In this document: piece after piece, positions 1 through 8,244 of the stretch
How the letters are laid out: every line of letters begins with the position of its first letter
Numbering within the stretch: position 1 is the first letter of the stretch
From: JBEVNX01 sp040507895
GTDB lineage: Bacteria; Desulfobacterota; Binatia; JACPRU01
Assembly: GCA_040507895.1 (NCBI GenBank)
Contig: JBEVNX010000218.1
Location: 1 to 26,000, forward strand
Direction: 5' to 3'
DNA length: 26,000 bases
The notes under the pieces: generated by a model
Databases searched by the model: none
Seen by the model: only the letters and a program-made list of their open reading frames with translations
Told to the model about the DNA's origin: nothing
Program-made: the position numbers and the translations under genes

Positions 1-3
1 TAG

Positions 4-741
4 ATGGCCAAGGCGACGTTCCGCGTGTGGCGCGGCGATCGATCGGGAGGCGGCTTCCGGGACTACGCAACCGAGGTCTCCGAAGGCATGGTCGTGCTCG
101 ACGCGATCCACCAGATTCAGGCGGAGCAGGCCAACGATCTCGCCGTGCGCTGGAATTGCAAAGCCGGGAAGTGCGGCTCGTGCTCGGCGGAGATCAACGG
201 CATGCCGAAGCTCATGTGCATGGCGCGCCTCTCCGACCTGCCGCTCGAAGAGCCGGTCACCGTGGAGCCGATGCACGCGTTTCCGCGCTTGAAGGATCTG
301 GTGACCGACGTTTCGTGGAACTTTCTCGTCAAGAAGGGAATCAAGCCCTTCAAGCCGCGTCCCGCCGACGCCCCCGACGGGACTTGGAGGATCGCGCAGC
401 GAGACATCGAGCGCGTGCAGGAGTTTCGCAAGTGCATCGAGTGCTTCCTCTGCCAGGACGTGTGCCACGTGCTGCGGGACCATCATCTCCACGAGCAATT
501 CATCGGCCCGCGCTTCTTCGTGTACACGGCGGCCCTCGAGATGCATCCGCTCGACACCGAGAACCGTCTCGATGAGTTGCGACAGGCGCAGGGCGTCGGC
601 TATTGCAACATCACCAAGTGCTGCACCAAGGTCTGCCCCGAGAGCATCACGATCACCGACAACGCGATCATTCCGCTGAAGGAGCGGGTGGTAGACCATT
701 TCTACGACCCGCTCGGGCGCTTGTTCGGCGGCCGGAAGTAG
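4..741 (+). CDS. sdhB: Succinate dehydrogenase/fumarate reductase iron-sulfur subunit
   Basis: This is the electron-transfer subunit of complex II. It passes electrons between the flavoprotein subunit and the membrane quinone site. The N-terminal ferredoxin-like domain has the [2Fe-2S] ligands C52, C57, C60 and C72. The C-terminal domain has a CxxCxxCxxxC set (C144, C147, C150, C154) and a second set around C201, C206/C207 and C211, matching the [4Fe-4S] and [3Fe-4S] clusters. The length of 245 residues is normal. The motif CIECFLCQDVCHV, with His rather than Pro after the fourth Cys, recalls the SdhB/FrdB type known from actinobacteria and some deltaproteobacteria. The ATG directly follows a TAG at bases 1-3, which may be the stop of an upstream sdhA; that gene lies outside the window. 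The family call is secure. The direction of the reaction in vivo cannot be read from the sequence. Confidence 0.95.
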   Translation: MAKATFRVWRGDRSGGGFRDYATEVSEGMVVLDAIHQIQAEQANDLAVRWNCKAGKCGSCSAEINGMPKLMCMARLSDLPLEEPVTVEPMHAFPRLKDLVTDVSWNFLVKKGIKPFKPRPADAPDGTWRIAQRDIERVQEFRKCIECFLCQDVCHVLRDHHLHEQFIGPRFFVYTAALEMHPLDTENRLDELRQAQGVGYCNITKCCTKVCPESITITDNAIIPLKERVVDHFYDPLGRLFGGRK

Positions 742-841
742 GCGAGCGATCGCTCACGCGCCGTTGAAGGGCGTGCGGCGTTCCACTACCCTGGGGCTGG
801 AGCGCGTGCTCGCGCGTACGTGCCTCCCCGTGAACTCGAAG

Positions 842-1339
842 ATGCTTCCACGCTTCGTAGCCGACAAGACGCTCGGCCGCCTCGCCCGCTGGCTGCGCAT
901 CCTCGGGTGTGACGTCCTCTACGGCGCGAACTTCTCCGGGGTCGGCTTGTTGGCCGCGGCGCGCCGGGACGGCCGCACGATCCTCACCCGCGACCGCCGT
1001 TTGGCGAAGCGCCGTGAGGCTCCACCCCTTCTGCTGATCGAGGACGACGGCTTTCGCGCGCAACTCCGACAAGTGGTGGAAGCGTTCGGAATCGACGCCG
1101 CCGCAGAGCTCTTCCGCCGTTGTGTGGATTGCAACACCGAGCTCGCCGTCGTAGCGCGCGACGAGGTCGCCGGCCGCGTGCCGGCGTTCGTGTTCGATAC
1201 GCAGCGGAGCTTTCGTCGTTGCCCGCGCTGCGGTCACCTCTATTGGGAAGCCACGCATGTCGAACGCGTGAAGCGAGAGATCGCCGCCATGGGACTCGGA
1301 GCGCCCCGCGAGCCCGCGTCCGCCGAGGCGCCCCGATGA
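842..1339 (+). CDS. Mut7-C RNase-domain protein with zinc ribbon
   Basis: The protein has 165 residues in two parts. Residues 1-75 form a PIN-like Mut7-C domain opening with FVADKTLGRLARWLRILGCD and carrying a TRDR motif near residue 49. The conserved acidic residues (D8, D51) are the type that bind metal in PIN-fold nucleases. Residues 90-145 hold a zinc ribbon with CxxC pairs at C94/C97 and C127/C130. Mut7-C proteins are predicted RNases, and their bacterial substrates are unknown to me. The frame stays open upstream to 764, but the domain begins exactly at the internal ATG at 842, so I chose that start. The stop overlaps the start of the next gene (ATGA), which suggests translational coupling. 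Confidence 0.85.
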   Translation: MLPRFVADKTLGRLARWLRILGCDVLYGANFSGVGLLAAARRDGRTILTRDRRLAKRREAPPLLLIEDDGFRAQLRQVVEAFGIDAAAELFRRCVDCNTELAVVARDEVAGRVPAFVFDTQRSFRRCPRCGHLYWEATHVERVKREIAAMGLGAPREPASAEAPR

Positions 1340-1632
1340 GCGCGACCGCCGGCGTCTTCCTCGAGGCGGGCGACTTCGCGCTCGGCCGTTGCCCCGAGTG
1401 CCGCCGCGAAGTGCTCACCTACCCCGACGACGACGGACCGGACGCCGGCGGCGTTCGCCGGTGTCTTCACTGCGACGAGCGGTTGACGGGAGAGCTTCGC
1501 TGGATCGACGTCGGGGACCTCGAGGCCCTCGGCTACGTGGTCGATTCCGGGGAAGGCGGGGGGGCTGGATGCGCGACCTGCGCAACCGGATGCACGGTCA
1601 GAGTGCCGGGCGAGACGAAGAAGTTCGGATGA
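1336..1632 (+). CDS. Small cysteine-rich zinc-ribbon protein
   Basis: This is a 98-residue protein of unknown function. Cysteine pairs C19/C22 and C43/C46 would form one zinc ribbon. A second cluster at the C-terminus (C79, C82, C86) follows a glycine-rich stretch and could bind a metal or be redox active. There is no signal peptide or membrane segment. Its ATG overlaps the stop of the Mut7-C gene, so the two are probably made together and may cooperate in RNA metabolism; that is inference from position only. The codon pattern matches the neighbouring genes and the competing frames show no recognisable domain, so I regard it as a real gene. Confidence 0.7.
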   Translation: MSATAGVFLEAGDFALGRCPECRREVLTYPDDDGPDAGGVRRCLHCDERLTGELRWIDVGDLEALGYVVDSGEGGGAGCATCATGCTVRVPGETKKFG

Positions 1633-1902
1633 CGAGGTCGGGGGCCGAGGCCAGGGGCGGCCCGGCGGCGTGCCGTTGGTGGCGACCGGTTGCTTCACGG
1701 GGGGCAGGGAAATTCTCGGGCGCGCCGGTGCCGAGAATCGACGAGGGCGTGACGACGCAGGCGGAAGGCCAGCAGTGGCTCGGCGTTCAACATGGACGGG
1801 ACGGTTCGAAGCTACACGTTCAATAGCGACATGATTGACTGACGAGCTGTCTCTCGAACCCGCCACGAAGGGGCGAGAGCGTCGAGGGGTTCGCTCCGCC
1901 AG
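1633..1902. other. Non-coding gap between convergent genes
   Basis: No recognisable gene lies in these 270 bases. The reading frames crossing it are low-complexity and show no domain. The right end holds nested inverted repeats, listed separately as a possible terminator for the leftward operon. Confidence 0.5.
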
Positions 1903-1908
1903 TCAGTC
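1837..1908 (-). terminator. Possible factor-independent-like hairpin at operon end
   Basis: An outer inverted repeat gactgac/gtcagtc (1837-1843 with 1902-1908) encloses an inner hairpin ctctcg/cgagag (1851-1856 with 1874-1879), which has a further ccc/ggg inside. The right outer arm overlaps the stop codon of the pseudouridine synthase, so the structure marks the end of the leftward operon. No U-tract follows on the minus strand, so it is not a classical intrinsic terminator. Confidence 0.3.
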
Positions 1909-2838
1909 GGACGGAAGGCGAAGCCCGAGGCGGCGCAGCGCGCGAACGAAGTCGGCGGGCGGGGGGCTCTCGACGATCACGCGTCGGCTGTCTCGCGGAT
2001 GGTCGAAACCGAGCCGCGCCGCGTGCAGGAGGTGCCGGCCTTCGGCGATCGCCTGCTCGCCGTAGACGACGTCGCCGATCACCGGATGGCCGATCGCCGC
2101 GAGATGAGCCCGGATCTGGTGCATGCGACCGGTCGGAATCTCGACCTCGAGCAGCGTCATTCCGCGGCGAGCGGCGAGCGGACTATACCGGGTGATCGCG
2201 GTCCGGGCGCCCGGATTGCGATCACCCTCCCCGAGCACCTGCACCTTACGCCGGCTGCGAGGATGCGGCGCGATCGGCCGGTCGATCACGCCTGGCCCGG
2301 CGAGCGCGCCGCTCACCACCGCGAAGTAGCGCTTCTCGATCGTTCCCTCGCGGAACTGTCGGCGAAGCGCGAGCCAGGTTTCGCGGCTCCGCGCGGCGAC
2401 GATCACACCCGAGGTGCCGGTGTCGAGGCGATGCACTAGACCGGCCTCGAGCGGCGAGTCGCCGACCGAGATGCACTCCGGAAAGCGCGCGGCGATGAAG
2501 TTGGCGATCGTGCCCCGGTCGCTGGCTCGCAGCGCGTGGCTCGGCCGTCGAGCCGGCTTGTCGAGGGCGACCCAGCTCGGGTCCTCGACCAACAGCGGAA
2601 CCGCGGGCTCGGCCTCGGCGACGATCGCCGCGGCGAGTGGCGCGAGCACCTCCACCTCGAGGATCCGCTCGCCGTAGATCATCTCGCCCTTGCGCGCGGC
2701 GCGGCCGTCGATGCGCACCAACCGCTGGGAGAGCATCTGCTGGATCCCTCGACGTGAGACGCCCGCGATCGACGCGGCGAGCAGGCGGTCGACGCGCTCG
2801 GCGCGGCCCTGCGCGACGTGGATGCGGTGGCGGGTCAT
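1903..2838 (-). CDS. RluA/RluD-family RNA pseudouridine synthase
   Basis: The protein isomerises specific uridines in structured RNA, most likely 23S rRNA, to pseudouridine. Its 311 residues carry an N-terminal S4-like RNA-binding region (about 10-65), then the RluA catalytic domain with the motif HRLDTGTSG containing the catalytic D139. The family motif RMHQIRAH appears later. The length fits RluC/RluD rather than the short RluA. It starts 10 bases after the stop of the methyltransferase upstream on the same strand, so two rRNA-modifying enzymes are adjacent. The target uridine cannot be deduced from the sequence, so I give no symbol. The ATG start is preceded by a purine-rich GAGAG. Confidence 0.92.
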   Translation of the reverse strand: MTRHRIHVAQGRAERVDRLLAASIAGVSRRGIQQMLSQRLVRIDGRAARKGEMIYGERILEVEVLAPLAAAIVAEAEPAVPLLVEDPSWVALDKPARRPSHALRASDRGTIANFIAARFPECISVGDSPLEAGLVHRLDTGTSGVIVAARSRETWLALRRQFREGTIEKRYFAVVSGALAGPGVIDRPIAPHPRSRRKVQVLGEGDRNPGARTAITRYSPLAARRGMTLLEVEIPTGRMHQIRAHLAAIGHPVIGDVVYGEQAIAEGRHLLHAARLGFDHPRDSRRVIVESPPPADFVRALRRLGLRLPSD

Positions 2839-2847
2839 GCTGGGCTC

Positions 2848-4035
2848 TCAGCCGAGGCGCTGTATCGCGTCGTCGCGGGTGAGCAGCGATACCGTCTCGA
2901 CATGCTCGGTCTGCGGCAGCATGTCGAACGGCCGGACCCGCAAAGTCCGGTAGCCGCCCACCGCGAGGCGTTCGAGGTCGCGCGCCAGGGTCCGCGGCTC
3001 GCAGGACACGTAGACGATGCGGCGCGGGCGAAGCCCGGCGACGGCTTCGAGCACTGCAGTGGAGGCTCCCTTGCGCGTCGGGTTGAGCGTGACGACGTCG
3101 ACTGCGCCGAGGGTGGCTCGCAGCCGCGCGGTTGCGTCCGCGGCGTCCGCCAGCTCGAAGCGGGCGTTGTAGAGCCGATTGCGTCGCTGATTGGCCCGCG
3201 CGTCGGCGAGCGCGCTCGGCGAGTCTTCGATGCCGACCACGAACTTGGCGCGTGTCGCGAGCGTGAGCGACAACGGCCCGACGCCGCAGTAGAGATCGAG
3301 GGCGTGATCATCGCTTGCGGGGGCCGCCCATTCGAGCGCGGTCTCGTAGATGCGCCGGGCGATCCACGGGTTCACCTGAAGAAACGCCCCCGGGCTGGCC
3401 TGAAGCTCGAGCTCGCCGATGCGCTCGACCAGCGTCGCGGGGGGGCGCAAGGTCGCGAACGCTCGTCCGAGGATGACGTTGCCGCGCTCGGGGTTGTAGT
3501 TGTGCACCACCCCGCCGAGCAGCCGGCAGCGCCGGGCGACGCGGCGGGAGAGCTCGCGCACCCGGTCGGTCTCGCGGCTGGTCGTGACGAGCACCAAGAG
3601 CACACGCCGGCGCCATGCGCCGTAGCGCGCCACCAGATAGCGAAGCTCGCCTTCGTGGGTTCGCTCGTCGTAGGCGCGGATGCGGAGGCGGCTCGCTTCC
3701 TCGAGCACCGCGCTGAGTACCTCGGAAAGCGCGGGGTGCTGCGCCGCGCAGCGCTCGGCGTCGACCAGCCGATGCGTCCCGGGCGCGTAGACCCCGGCCT
3801 GGAGCGAGCCGTCGCGCCGCGCGCGCACCGCGAGCTTGGCGATGTGCCGGTAGCCGAAGAGGTCGCGCGATCCGACGATGTCTTCCGCCACCAAGCCGCC
3901 CAGCGCCGGCGCTCGATCGAGCGCCGCTTGCACGAGCTCGCGCTTGCGGGCGAGCTGTTGGCGGTAGGGAACCCCGCGCAGGGGGCAGGGACCGCACCTC
4001 GGAGCGTGGGGGCAGAGCTCCGGTCCGGAGCTCAC
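2848..4035 (-). CDS. 23S rRNA (uracil-C5) methyltransferase, RlmC/RlmD type
   Basis: This TrmA/RumA-family SAM enzyme makes 5-methyluridine in 23S rRNA. It has 395 residues. Four cysteines for a [4Fe-4S] cluster are visible (C8, C14, C17, C96). The SAM-binding motif is DLYCGVGPLSL (about 247-257). The catalytic nucleophile is C345 in YVSCEPRTL, and a conserved acidic general base follows in EHVETV (about 377-382). There is no N-terminal TRAM domain, and the usual DPPR motif reads NPTRKG. Both points resemble E. coli RlmC (RumB) more than RlmD, but uracil 747 versus 1939 specificity is not settled by this. The GTG start overlaps the stop of the DUF6178 gene (GTGA), so translation is probably coupled. 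Confidence 0.9.
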   Translation of the reverse strand: MSSGPELCPHAPRCGPCPLRGVPYRQQLARKRELVQAALDRAPALGGLVAEDIVGSRDLFGYRHIAKLAVRARRDGSLQAGVYAPGTHRLVDAERCAAQHPALSEVLSAVLEEASRLRIRAYDERTHEGELRYLVARYGAWRRRVLLVLVTTSRETDRVRELSRRVARRCRLLGGVVHNYNPERGNVILGRAFATLRPPATLVERIGELELQASPGAFLQVNPWIARRIYETALEWAAPASDDHALDLYCGVGPLSLTLATRAKFVVGIEDSPSALADARANQRRNRLYNARFELADAADATARLRATLGAVDVVTLNPTRKGASTAVLEAVAGLRPRRIVYVSCEPRTLARDLERLAVGGYRTLRVRPFDMLPQTEHVETVSLLTRDDAIQRLG

Positions 4036-5762
4036 GCCGGAGAGGGATGCGAGCGCATTCCGTTTCGCTGTAGGCGAATCATGAGACAGGTGACGAACCT
4101 CGGGTCGATGGGCCGATCCGGAGCCAGCGCCAGGAACTCTTCCTCGAAGCGACTCAAGCTGAACTCGAGAAACCCTTTGGCTCCGGGGATCGTACCGAGG
4201 AACCGATCGCGAACGTCGACCCTCAGGCCGCCCGACGTCGGGTCGAGCGTGGCGAGGCGGAGCTCGCCGAGCTCGCTCGCCGCGATCGGCTCGAGGGTTG
4301 GAGCGCGGCCGAGCGCGAAGTGAGCGAACGCGGTCAGCAGCACCGCACTGAGGCGGAAATCGTCCGCCTCGCGCGGGCGCAGCGCGGCGAGCTCACCCGG
4401 CGCTTGGCCGAGGAGGCGCCTGCATGCGTCGCCGAGCGAAGCGACGTCGTCGACGATCGCGCGAACGTGGTCGAGATCTCTCGTCGTGGCGAACGCCCGG
4501 TAGCGGATCTCGCCGGGCCGCTCGAGGCCCTCGAAGAAGGCCGGCTTCATGCGCAGCATGCCGCCGAGCGCCTCCCGGTAGGGCGTGTCGAGGAACGAGA
4601 GACCCTCGGCCGTCGCCGGCAAGCCGAGCGCCTCGACCGCACGCTTCGCCGATTTGCGGTAATCGAGCAGGATGCTCCAGCCGACGCGGAAGAGGTGCTG
4701 TACGTAGTGGCGCTCGAGGATGCGGATCGCTTCCTGCGTGTCGGCGCCCGACAGCGTCTCGAGCGCCAGATTCACGGTGTCGTGGGCCACGCGGATCTTC
4801 TCGGCAATCTGGTCGCGATCGGCGAAGTCGGCGCCGTCAGCTACCAGCACGCGGTTCACGAGATGCGCGAGCTCGTGACGGAGCGCGGTGGCGGCCTCTC
4901 CGGAGAATCCGGCGTGTAGGAGCTGCGAAAAAAACGACGCCCCGCCCTCCGGCAGCACCAGGGCTCGGTCCTGCGGCAGCTCCCAGTCCTGGTCGGTTGC
5001 CTCGCGGCCGAGCGGCTCGCTACGCGGCGCCAGATCCGCGCCGCGCAGCGGACGGTAGACCTCCTGCGCCTCGTAGTAGTCGGGGAATCCCCGGTCCTGG
5101 AGGCGGGCGTTGCGCAATCGGAACGCGCCTTCCTCGAGGTCGCTTTCCACGCCCCACCACGTCTCTTCCATGACCGTGATGAAGTAGCTGTAGTCGCGCT
5201 CGTAGAGCGCTTCGATGAGGCTCCGCACGAGCGAGGAGCGCGCGTCCCAGCGGTGAAAGACGATCTGGTAGTGTTCGTCGAGCTCGAAGATCTCGGGGCC
5301 CTCGACGTCGTCCTCGGGCTCCTCGGGGTCGTCTCGCCGGTGGACGCGGACGAACCGCTTGAGCAGCAGCACGAGGAGATCGCGGTCGATGGCGTTCAGC
5401 AGCTCGCCGAGCGCGCGCCCGCCGGCCTGGACGAGCGCCTCGAGCCAGTCGAGCACCGTGGCGATCTCCAGACGGTCCTTCTTCCAGCAGTCGAGGTCGA
5501 GAAGCGCACAAACTTGGTTTCCGGACGCGAGAGCGAGAAGGTCGGCGCCGTCCTCGAGGCCGACTTCCTTCAAGGTTTGGAACAGGCTCTCGGCTGCGAA
5601 CGATCGCACCAAGCGCTGAGCGTTGGGCGCCGACAGGACGAGGTCGCACCGCTCCCGCGCGGAGATCCCGTAGAGTGCATCGAGCTGCTCGCGAAAGGGC
5701 AGGCGGTTGAAGGCGTCGGAGCTGTATGCGCGATCGGTCATCGCTTCGGCGAAACGTACCAT
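4032..5762 (-). CDS. DUF6178 family protein
   Basis: This is a 576-residue protein without a known function. From memory of the family it matches DUF6178, found mostly in deltaproteobacteria. Visible traits are a helical N-terminal part with LKEVGLEDGADLLAL (about 64-78), a conserved-looking LDLDCWKKDRL (about 88-98), a strongly acidic linker (about 144-161) and VMEETWW further on. No signal peptide, membrane segment or catalytic motif was recognised. It overlaps the rRNA methyltransferase by four bases and lies downstream of the MCE gene. A second in-frame ATG seven codons in (at 5741) could be the true start. A role linked to rRNA modification is suggested only by position. Confidence 0.8.
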   Translation of the reverse strand: MVRFAEAMTDRAYSSDAFNRLPFREQLDALYGISARERCDLVLSAPNAQRLVRSFAAESLFQTLKEVGLEDGADLLALASGNQVCALLDLDCWKKDRLEIATVLDWLEALVQAGGRALGELLNAIDRDLLVLLLKRFVRVHRRDDPEEPEDDVEGPEIFELDEHYQIVFHRWDARSSLVRSLIEALYERDYSYFITVMEETWWGVESDLEEGAFRLRNARLQDRGFPDYYEAQEVYRPLRGADLAPRSEPLGREATDQDWELPQDRALVLPEGGASFFSQLLHAGFSGEAATALRHELAHLVNRVLVADGADFADRDQIAEKIRVAHDTVNLALETLSGADTQEAIRILERHYVQHLFRVGWSILLDYRKSAKRAVEALGLPATAEGLSFLDTPYREALGGMLRMKPAFFEGLERPGEIRYRAFATTRDLDHVRAIVDDVASLGDACRRLLGQAPGELAALRPREADDFRLSAVLLTAFAHFALGRAPTLEPIAASELGELRLATLDPTSGGLRVDVRDRFLGTIPGAKGFLEFSLSRFEEEFLALAPDRPIDPRFVTCLMIRLQRNGMRSHPSPA

Positions 5763-5838
5763 CGACGGACGGGGCTGGGAAGAAACTGCCGCGCCCGTGA
5801 CGCCGCGCTACGGTGGGAGGATGGAAGTTTCGCCCGCC

Positions 5839-6504
5839 TCAGGGCTGCGGCGCCGGGCTGCGCTCGCGCTGGGCCTTCTCCAACTGCTTCTGATACTCGG
5901 CGTAGAGGTCGTCGAGCTCCTTCTGCAGCTTGGGAAGCTGCTCGCTCAGCAGGCGCGTGAGCTCGGTGCCGGTCACCGTCAACTGCGCGGAGAGCCGCGC
6001 AACCTGATCCTTGAACTTCGCCCACTCCGGGGAGCGCCGCAGCTCCTCGAGGTTGCGCCGGAATTGCTCGACACCCTGCGACATCGCACGCGACAGCTCA
6101 TCGGCGCTGATGCGGCCGCGGCGCAGCCAGACCTCGGCTACCGAGCGCACGCCCTGGAACCGCGAGTTCGGCTCGGCGAGCGGGCTCCTCGCATCGATCA
6201 CGAAGTATTCGACGTTGGGCCGCTGCCCCGCTACAGGGTCGTTGACCACGAACGCGCCCGACTCGTGGATGCGGCCGCGCTCGGTCGCGTCGATCGTCAC
6301 GCGGATCTCCACGGTGTCGCGGTCGCCGAACCCCACGTTGTCGACCCGGCCGATCGGCTTGCCCTCGAACATGACGGAGTCCTCGGCTTTCAGGCCCTTC
6401 GAGTTCTCGACGTCGATCGTCAGGGGCAGGTCGTTGGCCGCCAAGGCGAACCTCACCGCCAGGCCGAGCGTCAACGCCGCCCACCGTGCGCTCCGTGCGA
6501 TCAT
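5839..6504 (-). CDS. MCE (MlaD-like) domain protein, secreted or membrane-anchored
   Basis: This 221-residue protein begins with a hydrophobic N-terminus (about 8-24) that can act as a signal peptide with cleavage after ALA, or as a membrane anchor. A single MCE domain follows; its signature begins around residues 33-60 with GLKAEDSVMFEGKPIGRV. MCE proteins form rings or tubes that carry phospholipids between inner and outer membranes, usually with MlaE permease and MlaF ATPase. The C-terminal third (about 140-215) is a charged helical, probably coiled-coil segment ending in a Pro-rich tail. Unusually, no permease or ATPase gene is adjacent. Its ATG overlaps the stop of the amidohydrolase-like gene (ATGA). 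Confidence 0.82.
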   Translation of the reverse strand: MIARSARWAALTLGLAVRFALAANDLPLTIDVENSKGLKAEDSVMFEGKPIGRVDNVGFGDRDTVEIRVTIDATERGRIHESGAFVVNDPVAGQRPNVEYFVIDARSPLAEPNSRFQGVRSVAEVWLRRGRISADELSRAMSQGVEQFRRNLEELRRSPEWAKFKDQVARLSAQLTVTGTELTRLLSEQLPKLQKELDDLYAEYQKQLEKAQRERSPAPQP

Positions 6505-8168
6505 CGTCGGGCCCCTTTCCGACCGGGAATGCGGCGGCTCTGCTCGAAGGTGCCGAAGCCTACCCGACCGTCGGCGGTGAAGCGGGCGAGGCCGAACACC
6601 GTGAAGAGCTTCCCGTCGGGAATCGGACGGACGACTGGAACCGCGTAAGTCACTTGACCAAGAACACGCAACGCGCCCGATCGACTCGCGACCTCAATCC
6701 TCCACGTCTCGGGGAGGAGCCCATCCGCCCGGTTGCGAACCGAGACCAGGCCCGAGAGGAGCGGGTCCACGCGGCCGGCGTGAACGATCTCTCCCTCCAC
6801 TTGATCTTCGCCGGCGCGGCGCGAGACGACGGAGAGGAAGGTCTCGGAGCCGAGCGGCACGTTGAGCGCGGCGCGCTCGCGCCAGGGGCGCGGCTCGGAC
6901 GGCGCGCCAAGGCGAAGGGCTGCGGGCGCCGAGATCGCGACGCGTGGGCCATCGCAAAGGATCTCGCCCTCGACGTGGCCGAGACGCGCGCCGGCTGCAC
7001 GCGGTCTCCACACGAGCGTCGCCTCGAGATGCGATAGCTCCGCTTCGGCGAGGCCGGTCTCCAGATCGAGGAAGGGGTCGGTTCGTGGAAACGTGAGACA
7101 GGGCCCGTCGAAGCGGAGTCGCAGCTCCTCGGACCCGGCGCGAGTCCATTCCAGCCCGCAGCAGCGCAGGGTTTCGCCACGCTCCTCCCCCGGCGCGGAA
7201 TGCTCGCCGGTGAAAAGACCCAGCCGATGGGCGCCAATGCAGACGAGGAATCGCCCTTGCCGCCGTCCGCTGGACAGCCGCTCGGTCGCTGCGAACCCGC
7301 CGATGCCGGCGGTGCCGTCGTGGAACTCGACGGCGAGCGAATCCGGGTCGGACCGCGATTCGCCATGCGCCGTGACCCACCGCCTGGGAAGCGGGCCGTC
7401 GACCTCCACCCGCTCGGCGAAAGCGTCCACCGCGCGCAGAAACCGAGCGCGCAGCGGGCCCGGCCAGCGCAGCGGCACCGCGAGCTCGAGCTGCACCGCG
7501 GCGATCCGCCCGCCGGCGCCGAGCGATGCCAGCTCGGCGATTCGCGGATCGCGATCGTCGGCGAATCGGCTCGTGAAGATCTGCATCAGGTTGTGGCGGC
7601 CGGCGGCGGGATAGCGGTCGCCAATCGTGACCTCGATGCCGCCGGCGCGACAGGCCTCGGCGAATCGAGCCAGGCGGGGGAGGAACCGGGGCGGGATCGT
7701 CGGCACGCCCTGCCTCACCGGCACGAGCGCGCCGGCCACCAGGCGCGCACCGATTCCCACGTCGCAGTAGGGCTGGATGGCATTCCAGCCGTGCAGGAAC
7801 AGGATCACCGCCTCCCCGGATTCGGCGATCTGCCGGCGCATCCCTTCGAGCAAGAGATCGAGCAGCCAAGGCGCGCGCTCGCGCACGTCGCTCACGCGGT
7901 TGAGATCGAGGCGGTTGCGATCCTCGGCCGCGTTGACGATCGCCGGCGCGCCGAGCCGCTCCGCCAGCTCGAGGGTGATCTCGGCGGTGTGCAGGTCGTT
8001 GACCTTGCGCGGGTCGTCGAGGTCGAGTGCGCTTGCCTTCGCTCGCCGTCCGCCGTGCGGTGCGACCAGAAGCACCGGCGCTCGACCCGGGCGGCACACC
8101 ATCCAGTCCGGGACTGCACTCGACAGACTCACGACCCAATTCAGACCAGGCTTCGCCCTCGGGAGCAA
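6501..8168 (-). CDS. N-formylglutamate-amidohydrolase-like protein with C-terminal beta-rich domain
   Basis: The first ~270 of 555 residues resemble the zinc-dependent N-formylglutamate amidohydrolase (HutG-type) fold. Candidate metal and active-site motifs are VAPHGG (H38), RLDLNR (87-91 region), FLHGWN (H126), DVGIG (D136) and AAVQLEL (around 226-229). The remaining ~285 residues look beta-rich and end with VGFGTFEQSR, reminiscent of CrtC/AttH-like lipocalin domains; this is a weak resemblance. Substrate and pathway are unknown, and no histidine-degradation genes are nearby. No signal peptide is evident. The start at 8168 is TTG with AAGG shortly before it; GTG at 8132 is an alternative. 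It heads a probable leftward operon and is divergent from the outer-membrane protein gene. Confidence 0.65.
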   Translation of the reverse strand: MLPRAKPGLNWVVSLSSAVPDWMVCRPGRAPVLLVAPHGGRRAKASALDLDDPRKVNDLHTAEITLELAERLGAPAIVNAAEDRNRLDLNRVSDVRERAPWLLDLLLEGMRRQIAESGEAVILFLHGWNAIQPYCDVGIGARLVAGALVPVRQGVPTIPPRFLPRLARFAEACRAGGIEVTIGDRYPAAGRHNLMQIFTSRFADDRDPRIAELASLGAGGRIAAVQLELAVPLRWPGPLRARFLRAVDAFAERVEVDGPLPRRWVTAHGESRSDPDSLAVEFHDGTAGIGGFAATERLSSGRRQGRFLVCIGAHRLGLFTGEHSAPGEERGETLRCCGLEWTRAGSEELRLRFDGPCLTFPRTDPFLDLETGLAEAELSHLEATLVWRPRAAGARLGHVEGEILCDGPRVAISAPAALRLGAPSEPRPWRERAALNVPLGSETFLSVVSRRAGEDQVEGEIVHAGRVDPLLSGLVSVRNRADGLLPETWRIEVASRSGALRVLGQVTYAVPVVRPIPDGKLFTVFGLARFTADGRVGFGTFEQSRRIPGRKGARR

Positions 8169-8244
8169 CGGCCTTCACCGGAAGCTCTCGAAGCGGTGTA
8201 GGCGCGGGTTGATTTGCAGACGGGCCTCTGGTGTGTAGTCGCCG

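Noticed and set aside
2818..4323. Long plus-strand open frame (501 codons) over the methyltransferase and DUF6178 genes
   Set aside because: It is antisense to two recognisable proteins, and its translation is low-complexity Arg/Gly/Ala-rich with no domain, as expected for high-GC shadow frames.
8209..8239. Promoter-like TTGATT and TGTAGT before the outer-membrane protein gene
   Set aside because: The spacer is 19 bases and the -10 match is partial; too weak to annotate.
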